Positions 23,581 through 32,144 of a stretch of 48,092 bases of DNA are shown in pieces. The translations under genes and the position numbers were made by a program. The notes beneath the pieces are model-generated. The model did no database searches and was not told the origin of the DNA. It saw only the letters and a program-made list of their open reading frames with translations. Source of the stretch: Clostridia bacterium (lineage in GTDB: Bacteria; Bacillota; Clostridia; Oscillospirales; Acutalibacteraceae); assembly GCA_017513245.1 (NCBI GenBank), contig JAFXGK010000012.1:1-48092 (forward strand), read 5' to 3'. Every line of letters starts with the position of its first letter. The stretch's first letter is position 1.

Positions 23581-23609
23581 TAAGACCCTAAAAAGAAAGG
23601 CTGATATAT

Positions 23610-24539
23610 ATGAATAGATTTTACCCCGAGGGGTGGCTTTTAGAGCACGAGGAAAACCGACGATGGTTATCCTCGCAGGCGGCAATTGAACGTGCGGCAG
23701 CCGAGGGTGTAGTGCTTGAGGCAGTAGCCGAAATGTGCGATTCGCAACACAATCTTCTCGTGAATTTAGGCCCCATGCGCGGCATAATCCCCCACGATGA
23801 AGGCGCGATTGGAATTGATTGCGGACAAACGCGCGATATTGCTCTGCTCTCACGAGTAGGTAAGGCGGTAAGTTTTGTGATAACCGATATAAAAACCGAT
23901 CGTCTCGGACGTCGGCAGGCGGTTTTATCACGCAAAGCCGCCCAAGAAAAGGCTCGGCGCGAATATATCTCGCGGCTGACGCCCGGCGATATTGTAGACG
24001 CCCGCATAACCCACCTCGAGAGTTTCGGCGCTTTTTGCGATATTGGTTGCGGCATAATCGCGCTGCTGCCGATAAACTCTATTTCGGTTTCGCGCATATC
24101 CCACCCGCGCGACCGCTTTTCCTGCGGCGAGGATATTAAGGCCGCGGTAAGGCAGGTGGCAGACGGTCGCATTACGCTGACCCACAAAGAACTTTTGGGC
24201 ACCTGGGAGGAAAACGCCGAACTTTTTTCTCAAGGTCAGACGGTTTCGGGTGTGGTGCGGTCGGTGGAACCGTACGGTGTTTTCGTAGAACTGACGCCGA
24301 ATCTTGCAGGCCTTGCCGAGCCAAAAAGCGACGTTTACATAGGACAGACCACCAGTGTATACATTAAAAGTATACTAAAGGATAAAATGAAGGTTAAATT
24401 AATTATTATTGACAGCTTTGATTCGGAATATTCACGCCAAAAGGAATATTTTTATAAGGGCGACCGCATAGACTGCTGGGTATATTCACCCGAAGAATCA
24501 CAAAAAAGAATTGTTACCGATTTTGTTGAAAAAACGTAA
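23610..24539 (+). CDS. S1 RNA-binding-domain protein
   Basis: 309 residues. The N-terminal 100 residues resemble a degenerate OB fold (VLVNLGPMRGIIPHDEGAIG). Two clearer S1 domains follow (PGDIVDARITHLESFGAFCDIG, GQTVSGVVRSVEPYGVFVELT). Each has the G-A/V-F aromatic face of the S1 fold. Too short for full ribosomal S1 (3-6 domains), so it is either a short RpsA-like homologue as in some Clostridia or an independent RNA-binding factor. ATG 23610 has AAAGG upstream. It stands alone between the island and mrp. Confidence 0.75.
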   Translation: MNRFYPEGWLLEHEENRRWLSSQAAIERAAAEGVVLEAVAEMCDSQHNLLVNLGPMRGIIPHDEGAIGIDCGQTRDIALLSRVGKAVSFVITDIKTDRLGRRQAVLSRKAAQEKARREYISRLTPGDIVDARITHLESFGAFCDIGCGIIALLPINSISVSRISHPRDRFSCGEDIKAAVRQVADGRITLTHKELLGTWEENAELFSQGQTVSGVVRSVEPYGVFVELTPNLAGLAEPKSDVYIGQTTSVYIKSILKDKMKVKLIIIDSFDSEYSRQKEYFYKGDRIDCWVYSPEESQKRIVTDFVEKT

Positions 24540-24553
24540 ATTTGTGTTATACT
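24526..24553 (+). promoter_or_regulatory. Promoter of the mrp-like gene
   Basis: TTGAAA (24526-24531), 16 bases, TGT-TATACT (-10 at 24548-24553, extended). The -35 lies inside the last codons of the S1 gene. Confidence 0.6.
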
Positions 24554-24591
24554 TAATGTATAGCATTTTTTAAAAATCAAGGTGATACAAA

Positions 24592-25425
24592 ATGGCAGAA
24601 GAAAGAAAATGTAACGACAGTAGCTGTACGGGCGATTGCTCGTCCTGCTCGAAGGCTGACGGCGGCATTCCCAAGGAGCCCGGCAACCAGTATAGCACCG
24701 TAAAAAAGGTTATCGGTGTTGTAAGCGGTAAGGGCGGCGTTGGCAAAAGTTTGGTTTGCGGTATGCTCGCAACCCTTATGAACCGTCGCGGATACAACGT
24801 CGGTGTTATGGATGCAGATATTACGGGTCCCTCTATCCCGAAGATGTTCGGCGTGCAGTCACGCGCTTATCAAAACGAGCTTGGTCTGCTCCCTGCAACC
24901 ACCGGCAGCGATATTCGCATTATGTCCATAAACCTCCTGCTTGAGAAGGAGGATTCTCCGGTTGTTTGGCGCGGTCCCGTTATCGGCGGAGTTGTAAAGC
25001 AGTTCTGGAACGACGTTGTTTGGGGCGACTGCGACTATATGTTTATCGATATGCCTCCCGGAACGGGTGACGTTCCGCTTACCGTTTATCAGTCGCTTCC
25101 GATTGACGGTATCGTAATCGTTACCTCTCCTCAGGATTTGGTTTCGCTTATCGTTAAGAAGGCCTATAACATGGCAAGCCTTATGAACGTGCCGGTTATC
25201 GGCGTAGTTGAGAATATGAGCTATGCTCTCTGTCCCGACTGCGGTAAGAAATTCCGCATTTTCGGTAAGGGCAAGACCCAGACGGTTGCCGACGAGCTTT
25301 CGGTTCCGCTGCTTGGCGAAATTCCGATTGACCCCTCCTTCGCAGCACTCTGCGACGCAGGAAAAATCGAGCGCTTCACGGGTGACTTCCTCGACGGCGC
25401 GGCCGATATAATTGAAAAATTATAA
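24592..25425 (+). CDS. Mrp/NBP35-family iron-sulfur carrier ATPase
   Basis: 277 residues. The deviant Walker A is GVVSGKGGVGKSLV (near residue 46), with VGVMDADITGPSIPKM, then MFIDMPPGTGDVPLTVYQSL. C-terminal CPDCGKKF carries the CxxC that binds a bridging [4Fe-4S] cluster in the dimer. An N-terminal Cys-rich stretch (CNDSSCTGDCSSC) adds a second likely cluster site, as in NBP35-like members. It hands assembled clusters to apo-proteins in the cytoplasm. It has its own promoter and terminator. Confidence 0.9.
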   Translation: MAEERKCNDSSCTGDCSSCSKADGGIPKEPGNQYSTVKKVIGVVSGKGGVGKSLVCGMLATLMNRRGYNVGVMDADITGPSIPKMFGVQSRAYQNELGLLPATTGSDIRIMSINLLLEKEDSPVVWRGPVIGGVVKQFWNDVVWGDCDYMFIDMPPGTGDVPLTVYQSLPIDGIVIVTSPQDLVSLIVKKAYNMASLMNVPVIGVVENMSYALCPDCGKKFRIFGKGKTQTVADELSVPLLGEIPIDPSFAALCDAGKIERFTGDFLDGAADIIEKL

Positions 25426-25430
25426 AAAGA

Positions 25431-25458
25431 AAAGCCTGACTCAGATGAGTCAGGCTTT
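25431..25458. terminator. Bidirectional terminator
   Basis: AAAGCCTGACTC / GAGTCAGGCTTT with loop AGAT, then a T-run on the plus strand and TTTTCTTTTTA on the minus strand. Used by mrp and the aminotransferase. Confidence 0.9.
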
Positions 25459-25463
25459 ATTTT

Positions 25464-26744
25464 TTATTTTTTTAACAGTTTTTTAAGACTTACTATCTTT
25501 ACGCAGAGGACGAAAACCTCGGTTGCGACAGCAAGGTCCTCAAGTGTCGGATAGGACGGCGCGATGCGGATGTTGCAGTCGCGGGGGTCGTTATGATAGG
25601 GATAGGTGGCACCTGCGTCGGTCATAATTACGCCGAGCTTTTTGCAGAGCGCTACGATATCCTTTGCTGTGCCCTCCATTCCGTCGAAGGAGATGAAGTA
25701 ACCGCCCTTGGGGTTGGTCCATTCTCCGATGCCGAGACCCGAAAGTTCACGATCTAAAATCTCAAGCACCTTTTGGAACTTGGGACGAAGAATATCGGCG
25801 TGCTTTATCATATGAAGGCGCATACCCTCGATATCGCCGAAGAATCGAACGTGGCGAAGCTGATTTACCTTGTCGTGACCGATGGTCTGAATTCCCAACT
25901 GGTGGCGAATTTCTTTAAGGTTATTGAGCGATGCTGCGATGGCCGAAATTCCCGAACCGGGGAAGCTTATCTTCGAGGTGGACGAGAACTTATAAACCAT
26001 ATCGGCGTTGCCTGCGCGACGGCATTCATCAAGTATCTCGAGCACTACGTCGGGATCATCGGGATAGAGGTGATGTCCGCAATAGGCATTGTCCCAGAAA
26101 ATGCGGAAATCTTCGGCGGCAGGCTTGAGTCGCGCAAAACGGCGAACTGTTTCGTCCGAGTAGGAATAGCCCTGCGGATTTGAATACTTCGGTACGCACC
26201 AAATACCCTTAACGGCAGGGTCACTTTCAACCAGCTTTTCAACGATGTCCATATCGGGACCCGTCGGCAGCATGGGAACGTTTATCATTTCAATGCCGAA
26301 ATGCTCGGTAATTGCAAAGTGGCGGTCGTAGCCGGGTACGGGACAGAGGAACTTAACGGCAGGCAGCTTTGCCCACGGGGTATGGCCCATAACTCCGTGT
26401 GTCATACAACGGGAGATGGTATCATACATAACGTTAAGACTCGAGTTGCCGTAGATGATGATGTTATCGGGCGAAACCTCCATCATATCGCCGAGAAGCT
26501 TTTTAGCCTCGGGCAGACCGTCGAGCACGCCGTAGTTGCGGCAGTCGGTACCGTCCTCACAGGTGAGGTCGGAATCGCTCGCCAGAACGTCCATCATTCC
26601 CATAGATATATCGAGTTGTTCATTACAAGGCTTACCGCGAGCCATATTAAGCGTCATTCCGCGGGCCTTAAACTCCTTATATTTTGCTTCGAGCTCTGAA
26701 AGCAGAGCTTCTTTTTCTTCGGTCGACATTTCAATATATTTCAT
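25464..26744 (-). CDS. Type Ic aspartate aminotransferase-like enzyme
   Basis: 426 residues, fold type I PLP enzyme. MARGKPCNEQLDISMG, then NYGVLDGLPEAKKLL and YGNSSLNVMYDTIS, together with GIWCVPKYSNPQGYSYS and the PLP Lys in FSSTSKISFPGSG. These are typical of the MocR-like/Ic aminotransferases often annotated as aspartate aminotransferase. The C-terminal part carries NIRIAPSYP with the substrate-carboxylate Arg. Start ATG 26744 with AAAGAGG. It makes aspartate from oxaloacetate and glutamate if the assignment holds; other amino acids are possible. Confidence 0.8.
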   Translation of the reverse strand: MKYIEMSTEEKEALLSELEAKYKEFKARGMTLNMARGKPCNEQLDISMGMMDVLASDSDLTCEDGTDCRNYGVLDGLPEAKKLLGDMMEVSPDNIIIYGNSSLNVMYDTISRCMTHGVMGHTPWAKLPAVKFLCPVPGYDRHFAITEHFGIEMINVPMLPTGPDMDIVEKLVESDPAVKGIWCVPKYSNPQGYSYSDETVRRFARLKPAAEDFRIFWDNAYCGHHLYPDDPDVVLEILDECRRAGNADMVYKFSSTSKISFPGSGISAIAASLNNLKEIRHQLGIQTIGHDKVNQLRHVRFFGDIEGMRLHMIKHADILRPKFQKVLEILDRELSGLGIGEWTNPKGGYFISFDGMEGTAKDIVALCKKLGVIMTDAGATYPYHNDPRDCNIRIAPSYPTLEDLAVATEVFVLCVKIVSLKKLLKK

Positions 26745-26778
26745 AATTGACCTCTTTCTCTTACAAATGTCACCGAAT

Positions 26779-26808
26779 ATTATACTATCAAAAGACCGTA
26801 AAAGTCAA
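26779..26808 (-). promoter_or_regulatory. Promoter of the aminotransferase gene
   Basis: Minus strand: TTGACT (26803-26808), 18 bases, TATAAT (26779-26784). Confidence 0.7.
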
Positions 26809-26812
26809 TCAC

Positions 26813-27376
26813 TTACTGTCGAATAAGCCTTTTTGTTGCGCGATTTTTGAGTAAAATGAACATTGCTATCGAGGTTGCTATCATTTCGGGCACCATATAA
26901 CCTGCATTATAGGTAATTGAACCCCAAATAACGGTCCAAATATTTTCGGTTAAATCGCCAAAGATTGCAACGCCCGAAATTACGTGGCACAAAAGGCGCA
27001 AAAAGAGCGCTACGTTTACGCCGACTATTACCGAAACGTCTCCGCCCTTGCGGAAGAAGCCGATAGCGGCAAGCACGAAATAGGCTAAGATGTAGTCAAC
27101 AAGCAGGCAGGCTACAAGCTTTACCGGAGTCATACCCCAGCTTACTACCTCAGAAACGCTCAGCAGCATCTGAATTACGCTGTTTACAAAGCAGGCAAAA
27201 AGGCCCCAGTTTACACCGAACATAAGCGGTATAAGCAGAACGGGTAGCATCGAAAGCGGAGAAATTCCGCCACCGAACGGAAACTCAATTTTTACTAAAC
27301 TGAGCACCGTGCTCATTGCGATAAACAGCGCGCTTATCGTGAGTTTTACGATTGGTTTTTGTGTGTTTACTTTCAT
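26813..27376 (-). CDS. thiT: Thiamine ECF transporter substrate-binding subunit ThiT
   Basis: 187 residues with about six membrane helices. FPFGGGISPLSMLPVLLIPLMFG is the GG-x-S-x-x-x-LP loop of ThiT, and GSITYNAGYMVPEM fits the binding pocket end. It lies in the membrane and pairs with the shared ECF ATPase-T subunits, which are not in this window. A TPP riboswitch and terminator in its leader confirm regulation by thiamine pyrophosphate. ATG 27376 has GAGGA upstream. Confidence 0.9.
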   Translation of the reverse strand: MKVNTQKPIVKLTISALFIAMSTVLSLVKIEFPFGGGISPLSMLPVLLIPLMFGVNWGLFACFVNSVIQMLLSVSEVVSWGMTPVKLVACLLVDYILAYFVLAAIGFFRKGGDVSVIVGVNVALFLRLLCHVISGVAIFGDLTENIWTVIWGSITYNAGYMVPEMIATSIAMFILLKNRATKRLIRQ

Positions 27377-27429
27377 TTTTTATCCTCTTTTCCGGCGGAC
27401 AGACGGTGTAGAGCACACTCTAAAGCAAC

Positions 27430-27462
27430 AAAAAAGGACACCGCAAACATCCTGCGGTGTCC
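27430..27462 (-). terminator. Riboswitch-controlled terminator before thiT
   Basis: Minus strand: GGACACCGCA / TGCGGTGTCC with a 7-base loop and a run of six T after it. It sits between the TPP aptamer and thiT, as in transcription-terminating riboswitches: TPP bound leads to stop. Confidence 0.9.
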
Positions 27463-27486
27463 AAAAATGCATAGTTGTAGAGTTTT

Positions 27487-27574
27487 ACTTCCTACGTCGG
27501 CATTACCCGCATCAGGTATTACGGGTCGAAACAGTAACGGTTTCCTCTCAGCCGGACTCAATCCAGCTCCCCAA
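27487..27574 (-). ncRNA. TPP riboswitch (thi-box)
   Basis: The minus strand shows the diagnostic parts: GGGGAGCTGG, then CTGAGAGG, a GACCCG... ACCTGATGCGGGTAATGC arm and CGACGTAGGAAG. It binds thiamine pyrophosphate and, with the terminator at 27430-27462, controls thiT. The transcript begins near 27573. Confidence 0.95.
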
Positions 27575-27579
27575 AAGAT

Positions 27580-27608
27580 ATTTTACTACTCGCAGTCGCC
27601 GTTGTCAA
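27580..27608 (-). promoter_or_regulatory. thiT promoter inside the 3' end of the yfhO-like gene
   Basis: Minus strand: TTGACA (27603-27608), 17 bases, TAAAAT (27580-27585). It overlaps the last codons of the yfhO-like gene, which runs the same way. Confidence 0.75.
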
Positions 27609-30183
27609 CCTCGTTTTTTTCCGTTTCGTCGGCAACTATTATAAATCCGCCCGGAAACATCGGCGGCTGCTCTTGCGGCTGCTCGTCCAAAATTTCCTCC
27701 GGCGCTGCGGCAAGCGCTTCGGCTGCGTCTTCTGCCTGCCAACGGGCAATAAGCTCATCGCCCTCGGGATAGTTTTCCTCCCTTGGATGACGCTTTTTAT
27801 AGTACTCGCCAAGCACTAACCAAACGGACAACGCCACCAGCGCGATAATCGAAACGATTATGCCCACCGACAGCCCCGGTGTTGAATACTTGAATACTAT
27901 TTCATTGTCGCCCTCGGGGCAAACGACCGCCATAAATCCGATATTTACCTTCTCTATTTCGGCAGGGGCACCGTTAACGTAAGCGGTCCACCCTTCTTCA
28001 TAAGGAATCGAGAAGAAAACAAGATTTTCACGGTCGAGCTTAATTTTAGCTGTAAAGGAATTTTTGCCCTCGGTAAACTCATAGGCCGCGGTGGCGGCAC
28101 GCGCTGCACAGTCGGCGGCGAAGGTTTCGTCGTCGAAGTAGACCGATTCTTTGTCGCCGTCGTAGGAATCGAAGGTGTAGTGCGACTTGATATCACTCAG
28201 CAGACGGTCGTATTTTTTTATCTGGTCGTATTCGAGCAACATAGCCTTAAGCATCATATTGGATGCGTTGTCCGAACCGAAATGCTGTGCATCCTCACGG
28301 GTCATATAATAATCGTAGGTGAAGCCGTAAGGAATATAGTTTTCGTTTTCGTAGATATCGTAGCCGTGCTGGGTTTCGAGATAATTATAGCCCGGCATTT
28401 CTTTTTCGTCACCCGACTGGAAATGGTCGCCGTCGTCAAGGTCGATAACGTATTTTACCGATAAAAGCGGACGCGCCGCATACGACGTGGTGGTGGGTCG
28501 GCTGGCAACTCCGCGTTCCTCACCGATAAACTCGTAAAACTCGGTGACCGATGAGGGCACGATGGAATGGAATGCGTTTATACAGTTGTAATCGAAATAC
28601 ATTCCGGTGTTGTCAACACACTCGTACGCGTCGATACGGTAGTCACCCTTGTCGCCGGGAAGTTTTAACTCGTTTTGGAGCATAGGAATCATTACGGTGT
28701 CTTCATCGTAGGAGTGGGTTTTGCCCGTGCCGACAAAAACGCTGGCATATATAACCGAGATTGCGCAAACGGTACAAAGCGCTCCGCGGAAGAAAAATTT
28801 ACTGCTCTTTTCTTTATAAGAAAGCAGTATTTTAAGGATTATCAGGCTTATTATTGCAATTGCGCAGGTTAGAATAAAGCGGTCACGGAAGACGTTGTTA
28901 TCGTCCTTCACGTAGAGACCCCATTCGGCAACCTTGCCGTTTTCGTCGAGCGAGTCGGGGAAAAATCCGATTATCTGCGAGGTAAGCACCGTGATGGCGC
29001 CAACCCATCGAAGCGGACGTTTCCAATTAATTTCCTTACATTCAAGCGCCATACCGGTAGCCAGACACATCATTAGTATCGGCATATAGTACCAGCGGGC
29101 ATAGTAGGCGCTGTTGAACATATAAAACGCGCTGTTAAGCACCGGTACCATAGCCATAAATATCATTATGGCGAGCAGGCGGCGCAGCCAGTGTCCCCTC
29201 TTTTGTCCCATCCAGGCAAAGACGCCGACCATACTGAATATCGGCAGCCAGCCGCCGAGCGACGACCATTTTACGTCGGCGCCGGGGAAGAAGATGGGCC
29301 TTGCAGGTAAATCGGGCGGGAAGAAGAAGCACTGAAGCGCGTTGGCGTATATTTGCTCCTTGCCGTAAAGAAGAGCGCCCCATCCCACCATAACCTCGCT
29401 GAGTCGCGAGTTGCCAAAGATGGCCGACGCGGCAGGCAGCAGTATAAAGGCCGAAAGCAAAAGGCCCGCTACCGCCTCAAACAGAAGCGAGAAGAATCGT
29501 CCCGAGGTGACCTTGATTGCGCCCGAAAGGACGCGCACAAACCAGTAAATAACCGTAAACACAACCATTCCGAAGAAGAAGAAATAGTTGGTAACCGCGG
29601 CGACACACACCATAAAGGCAAAAACGCCGCGTCGGTTTTCGGTTATCAGCAGTTCGACCGACAGTAAAAGCAACGGAAACACGATAAGTGCTTCGTGGAA
29701 GTGATTAAAGAAAATGTTATACACCGAAAAGCCCGAAAACGCATATAAAAGCGACATAAGTCGGGCAGTTTCGTGATTTTTAAGGAAACGGCTGAGGTAC
29801 ATATACGCCGCCCATGCGCAGCAGGCGAATTTAAGAATAAGCAGCGGCCCCATTAAATAAGGCACAGCGGCATTCGGAAACGGGAGCGTCAGCCAAAAGA
29901 AGGGACTGCCGAGCAGATAGAAGGTATACGAACCTATAAAGTTTACACCCAAATCAGTGCCGAAATCCCAGCCAACGTTGCCCGTTTTTATCAGCTCGTG
30001 CGCGCGCTGGTAAAAGGGTATCTGCTGAACGTTAAAATCACCGTAAAAGAGGAAATAACCGCCGTCGGCTATCATATACGGAATAAAGATTGCCGCCGCA
30101 CAGAGGAGCGCTATAAAAAACGTGCTTGCCGCTTTACTCTTCTGCGGACGAAGAGTATGCAGGCGCTGTCTTGAGAAGGTCAT
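27586..30183 (-). CDS. YfhO-family multipass membrane protein
   Basis: 865 residues, ATG 30183 with AAAGGAGG. It has about 12 membrane helices in the first 500 residues, including a YGDFNVQQIPFY segment and DFGTDLGVNFIGSYTFY, which match YfhO. A large extracytoplasmic domain follows (to about 770), then a final membrane helix and a Glu/Ala-rich cytoplasmic tail. B. subtilis YfhO glycosylates lipoteichoic acid, so a role in modifying a cell-envelope polymer is likely; acceptor and sugar are unknown. It overlaps the upstream GT-C gene by 50 bases. Confidence 0.8.
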   Translation of the reverse strand: MTFSRQRLHTLRPQKSKAASTFFIALLCAAAIFIPYMIADGGYFLFYGDFNVQQIPFYQRAHELIKTGNVGWDFGTDLGVNFIGSYTFYLLGSPFFWLTLPFPNAAVPYLMGPLLILKFACCAWAAYMYLSRFLKNHETARLMSLLYAFSGFSVYNIFFNHFHEALIVFPLLLLSVELLITENRRGVFAFMVCVAAVTNYFFFFGMVVFTVIYWFVRVLSGAIKVTSGRFFSLLFEAVAGLLLSAFILLPAASAIFGNSRLSEVMVGWGALLYGKEQIYANALQCFFFPPDLPARPIFFPGADVKWSSLGGWLPIFSMVGVFAWMGQKRGHWLRRLLAIMIFMAMVPVLNSAFYMFNSAYYARWYYMPILMMCLATGMALECKEINWKRPLRWVGAITVLTSQIIGFFPDSLDENGKVAEWGLYVKDDNNVFRDRFILTCAIAIISLIILKILLSYKEKSSKFFFRGALCTVCAISVIYASVFVGTGKTHSYDEDTVMIPMLQNELKLPGDKGDYRIDAYECVDNTGMYFDYNCINAFHSIVPSSVTEFYEFIGEERGVASRPTTTSYAARPLLSVKYVIDLDDGDHFQSGDEKEMPGYNYLETQHGYDIYENENYIPYGFTYDYYMTREDAQHFGSDNASNMMLKAMLLEYDQIKKYDRLLSDIKSHYTFDSYDGDKESVYFDDETFAADCAARAATAAYEFTEGKNSFTAKIKLDRENLVFFSIPYEEGWTAYVNGAPAEIEKVNIGFMAVVCPEGDNEIVFKYSTPGLSVGIIVSIIALVALSVWLVLGEYYKKRHPREENYPEGDELIARWQAEDAAEALAAAPEEILDEQPQEQPPMFPGGFIIVADETEKNEVDNGDCE

Positions 30184-31396
30184 GCTTTTCCTCCTTTAAA
30201 AAGTATTTTACACAGGCGTAGACGGTATGAACAAAGCAGAGCAGGTTTATGGCGGATACCACCGTCATAAGCGAACCGAGCGAGCCGTCGAACGTTCCGT
30301 GGTTAACGTTAAAGAGCACCACGCATTGATTTATAAGCGTAATCGCCGTGAGGGCAATAAACTGCCACAAAAAGTCATAATAACGGGTGGTGATAAATGC
30401 CAGCAGAGCCATCGGCAATACCACCATCTGATAACGCTCGTGCATACGGGTTGAGAGCATAAAGATGCACTGCATAATGAAAAGTCCGCCCACGTAGATA
30501 TTGGGCCTTTTGGTTTTGAGCATTAAAAACGCCGTTGCCGCAACGGTAAGCACGAGCAGCGCCGCATTTATATGCGAATAGGTTATGGGGCCCCCTACGG
30601 CGGTTTGGTCGTAGACGCCGTTGAGGCCTAAAAGGCCGTAAATATTATAGGCGTTAAAGGTGCAGTACTGGTAGGTGTTGGCGCCGCCTAAATAAACGTC
30701 GAAAAACAGAAGCGGATTGCCGGCGCCTATCATAAACGGCAAGAACACCGCTATAACGGTGAGCGCCGCCGCGGTCACACCCTCGAGCAGGCGTTTTATT
30801 CCGTGACGTTTGAAGATAAAGAGCAGCAGCACCGGAGCAAAAAACAACGACTGGTATTTCGTAAGTCCCGCCAGCGCAAACATAAAGCAGGCAAGCAAAG
30901 GCCGGTCCTCGGCCCACATAAAGGCGATTATCAGCATCAGAGCCATAAGTCCGTCGGTTTGTCCCCAAAACGAGGAGTTAAACACCGCCGACGGGTTTAC
31001 AGCCCAGGCAGCGGCCGCAAAAAGCGCCACCGTTTCGCCGCGTTTTCTTGCCACCTTGTATATGGCAAAGACACACAGCGTATCAAAAATTACGGGCCAG
31101 AATTTCATTAAAAACATCTGCATTCCGTCGGAGCAGGCGATGCCGAACACGCGGTATGCAAGGCCCGTGAGGTACAGACAGAAAAGATAAAGCGGCGGAT
31201 AATCGAGGTCGATTTGCGACGCACGCGAATAAACCGAAAACAGACCGTTCGGAAGGTCATAGGCCCATTTGCGATACCAGTAGGTATCGAAGGCGTTAAA
31301 ATACAGCACGCTTATTACCATACGGGCGACGAGCGCCGAGCCGATGATTATTGCGAGCGCGAGTATTACCTTTTTGCGGGTTGAGCTCTTTTCCAT
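30134..31396 (-). CDS. GT-C fold membrane glycosyltransferase
   Basis: 420 residues from ATG 31396 with GGAGGTG; the longer frame upstream overlaps an unrelated promoter region. It has about 11 membrane helices. An acidic pair in the first loop (YPPLYLFCLYL after DLD), the WGQTDGLMAL motif and the AGLTKYQSLFF stretch are typical of GT-C mannosyltransferase-like enzymes that use polyprenyl-phosphate sugars. It is probably co-transcribed with the YfhO-like gene and acts on the same envelope glycan. Confidence 0.75.
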   Translation of the reverse strand: MEKSSTRKKVILALAIIIGSALVARMVISVLYFNAFDTYWYRKWAYDLPNGLFSVYSRASQIDLDYPPLYLFCLYLTGLAYRVFGIACSDGMQMFLMKFWPVIFDTLCVFAIYKVARKRGETVALFAAAAWAVNPSAVFNSSFWGQTDGLMALMLIIAFMWAEDRPLLACFMFALAGLTKYQSLFFAPVLLLFIFKRHGIKRLLEGVTAAALTVIAVFLPFMIGAGNPLLFFDVYLGGANTYQYCTFNAYNIYGLLGLNGVYDQTAVGGPITYSHINAALLVLTVAATAFLMLKTKRPNIYVGGLFIMQCIFMLSTRMHERYQMVVLPMALLAFITTRYYDFLWQFIALTAITLINQCVVLFNVNHGTFDGSLGSLMTVVSAINLLCFVHTVYACVKYFLKEEKHDLLKTAPAYSSSAEE

Positions 31397-31422
31397 TTTG
31401 CACCTCCGTAGAAAAAGATTTG

Positions 31423-31450
31423 TTGATATTATAACATTAAATGGTATAAT
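31423..31450 (+). promoter_or_regulatory. Promoter of the HD-hydrolase gene
   Basis: TTGATA (31423-31428), 16 bases, TATAAT (31445-31450). It overlaps the divergent GT-C promoter, so the two compete for RNA polymerase. Confidence 0.7.
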
Positions 31451-31456
31451 ATTCAA
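31428..31456 (-). promoter_or_regulatory. Promoter of the GT-C/yfhO-like operon
   Basis: Minus strand: TTGAAT (31451-31456), 17 bases, TATAAT (31428-31433). Confidence 0.7.
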
Positions 31457-31486
31457 TAGAAGTAAAATCAGATGGAGGTAAACGCT

Positions 31487-32071
31487 ATGAGCAGTCACTT
31501 CTATTCCATGATAATGAGAATGAAATATATTAAGCGTTGGGCGCTTATGCGCAACACCGAGGAGGAAAACCTTTGCGAGCATTCGCTTGAGGTTGCCTTT
31601 ATTGCGCACGCGCTGGCAATTATTAAAAATCACCGTCTCGGCGGCAACGTAAACGCTGACCGCGCCGCCGTTGTGGCAATGTTCCACGACACAACCGAAA
31701 TTTTAACGGGCGACCTGCCCACCCCCATTAAATACTATAGTCCCGAAATTAATTCGGTATACAAAAAAATCGAATCGGTTGCGGGTGAGCAGCTTATAGA
31801 CTTGCTGCCCGAGGACCTGAGAGAAGATTTTACGGATATATACGAGTGTCGTGACGAGGAAATACTGAAAATCGTTAAGGCGGCAGACAAATTATCGGCC
31901 CTTATTAAATGCATAAACGAGGTTTCTCTCGGAAACCGCGAGTTCTCGGCGGCGCTGGAATCCACCAAAAAGGTAATCGCCGATTTACACCTTCCCGAAG
32001 CCGATATCTTTGTAGAAGAGTTCCTGCCGAGTTTCACTTTGCCCATTGATAATATGACGATAAGAAAATAA
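31487..32071 (+). CDS. YfbR-like HD-domain 5'-nucleotidase
   Basis: 194 residues from ATG 31487 with GGAGG. ENLCEHSLEVAFIAHAL provides the first metal His. VAMFHDTTEILTGDLPTPIKY contains the HD pair. The sequence KAADKLSALIKC supplies the last Asp. That set of residues and the length match YfbR, a dimeric 5'-deoxynucleotidase acting on dNMPs. It should help balance deoxynucleotide pools. Monocistronic. Confidence 0.85.
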   Translation: MSSHFYSMIMRMKYIKRWALMRNTEEENLCEHSLEVAFIAHALAIIKNHRLGGNVNADRAAVVAMFHDTTEILTGDLPTPIKYYSPEINSVYKKIESVAGEQLIDLLPEDLREDFTDIYECRDEEILKIVKAADKLSALIKCINEVSLGNREFSAALESTKKVIADLHLPEADIFVEEFLPSFTLPIDNMTIRK

Positions 32072-32101
32072 CGGTTACAATTCTGTTGTTGACAAGTGTG
32101 A

Positions 32102-32107
32102 TATAAT
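32102..32107 (+). promoter_or_regulatory. Extended -10 element of the pseudokinase gene
   Basis: TGA-TATAAT with TATAAT at 32102-32107. No good -35 is found at the usual distance (an overlapping TTGACA is only 7 bases away), so it relies on the extended -10 or an activator. Confidence 0.5.
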
Positions 32108-32144
32108 TATTATCGGAACACAAGAAATTTCTTGGAGGCATTCT

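Noticed and set aside
31397-31687. N-terminal extension of the GT-C gene
   Set aside because: It overlaps the divergent promoters and the HD gene; a better ATG with GGAGGTG is at 31396.
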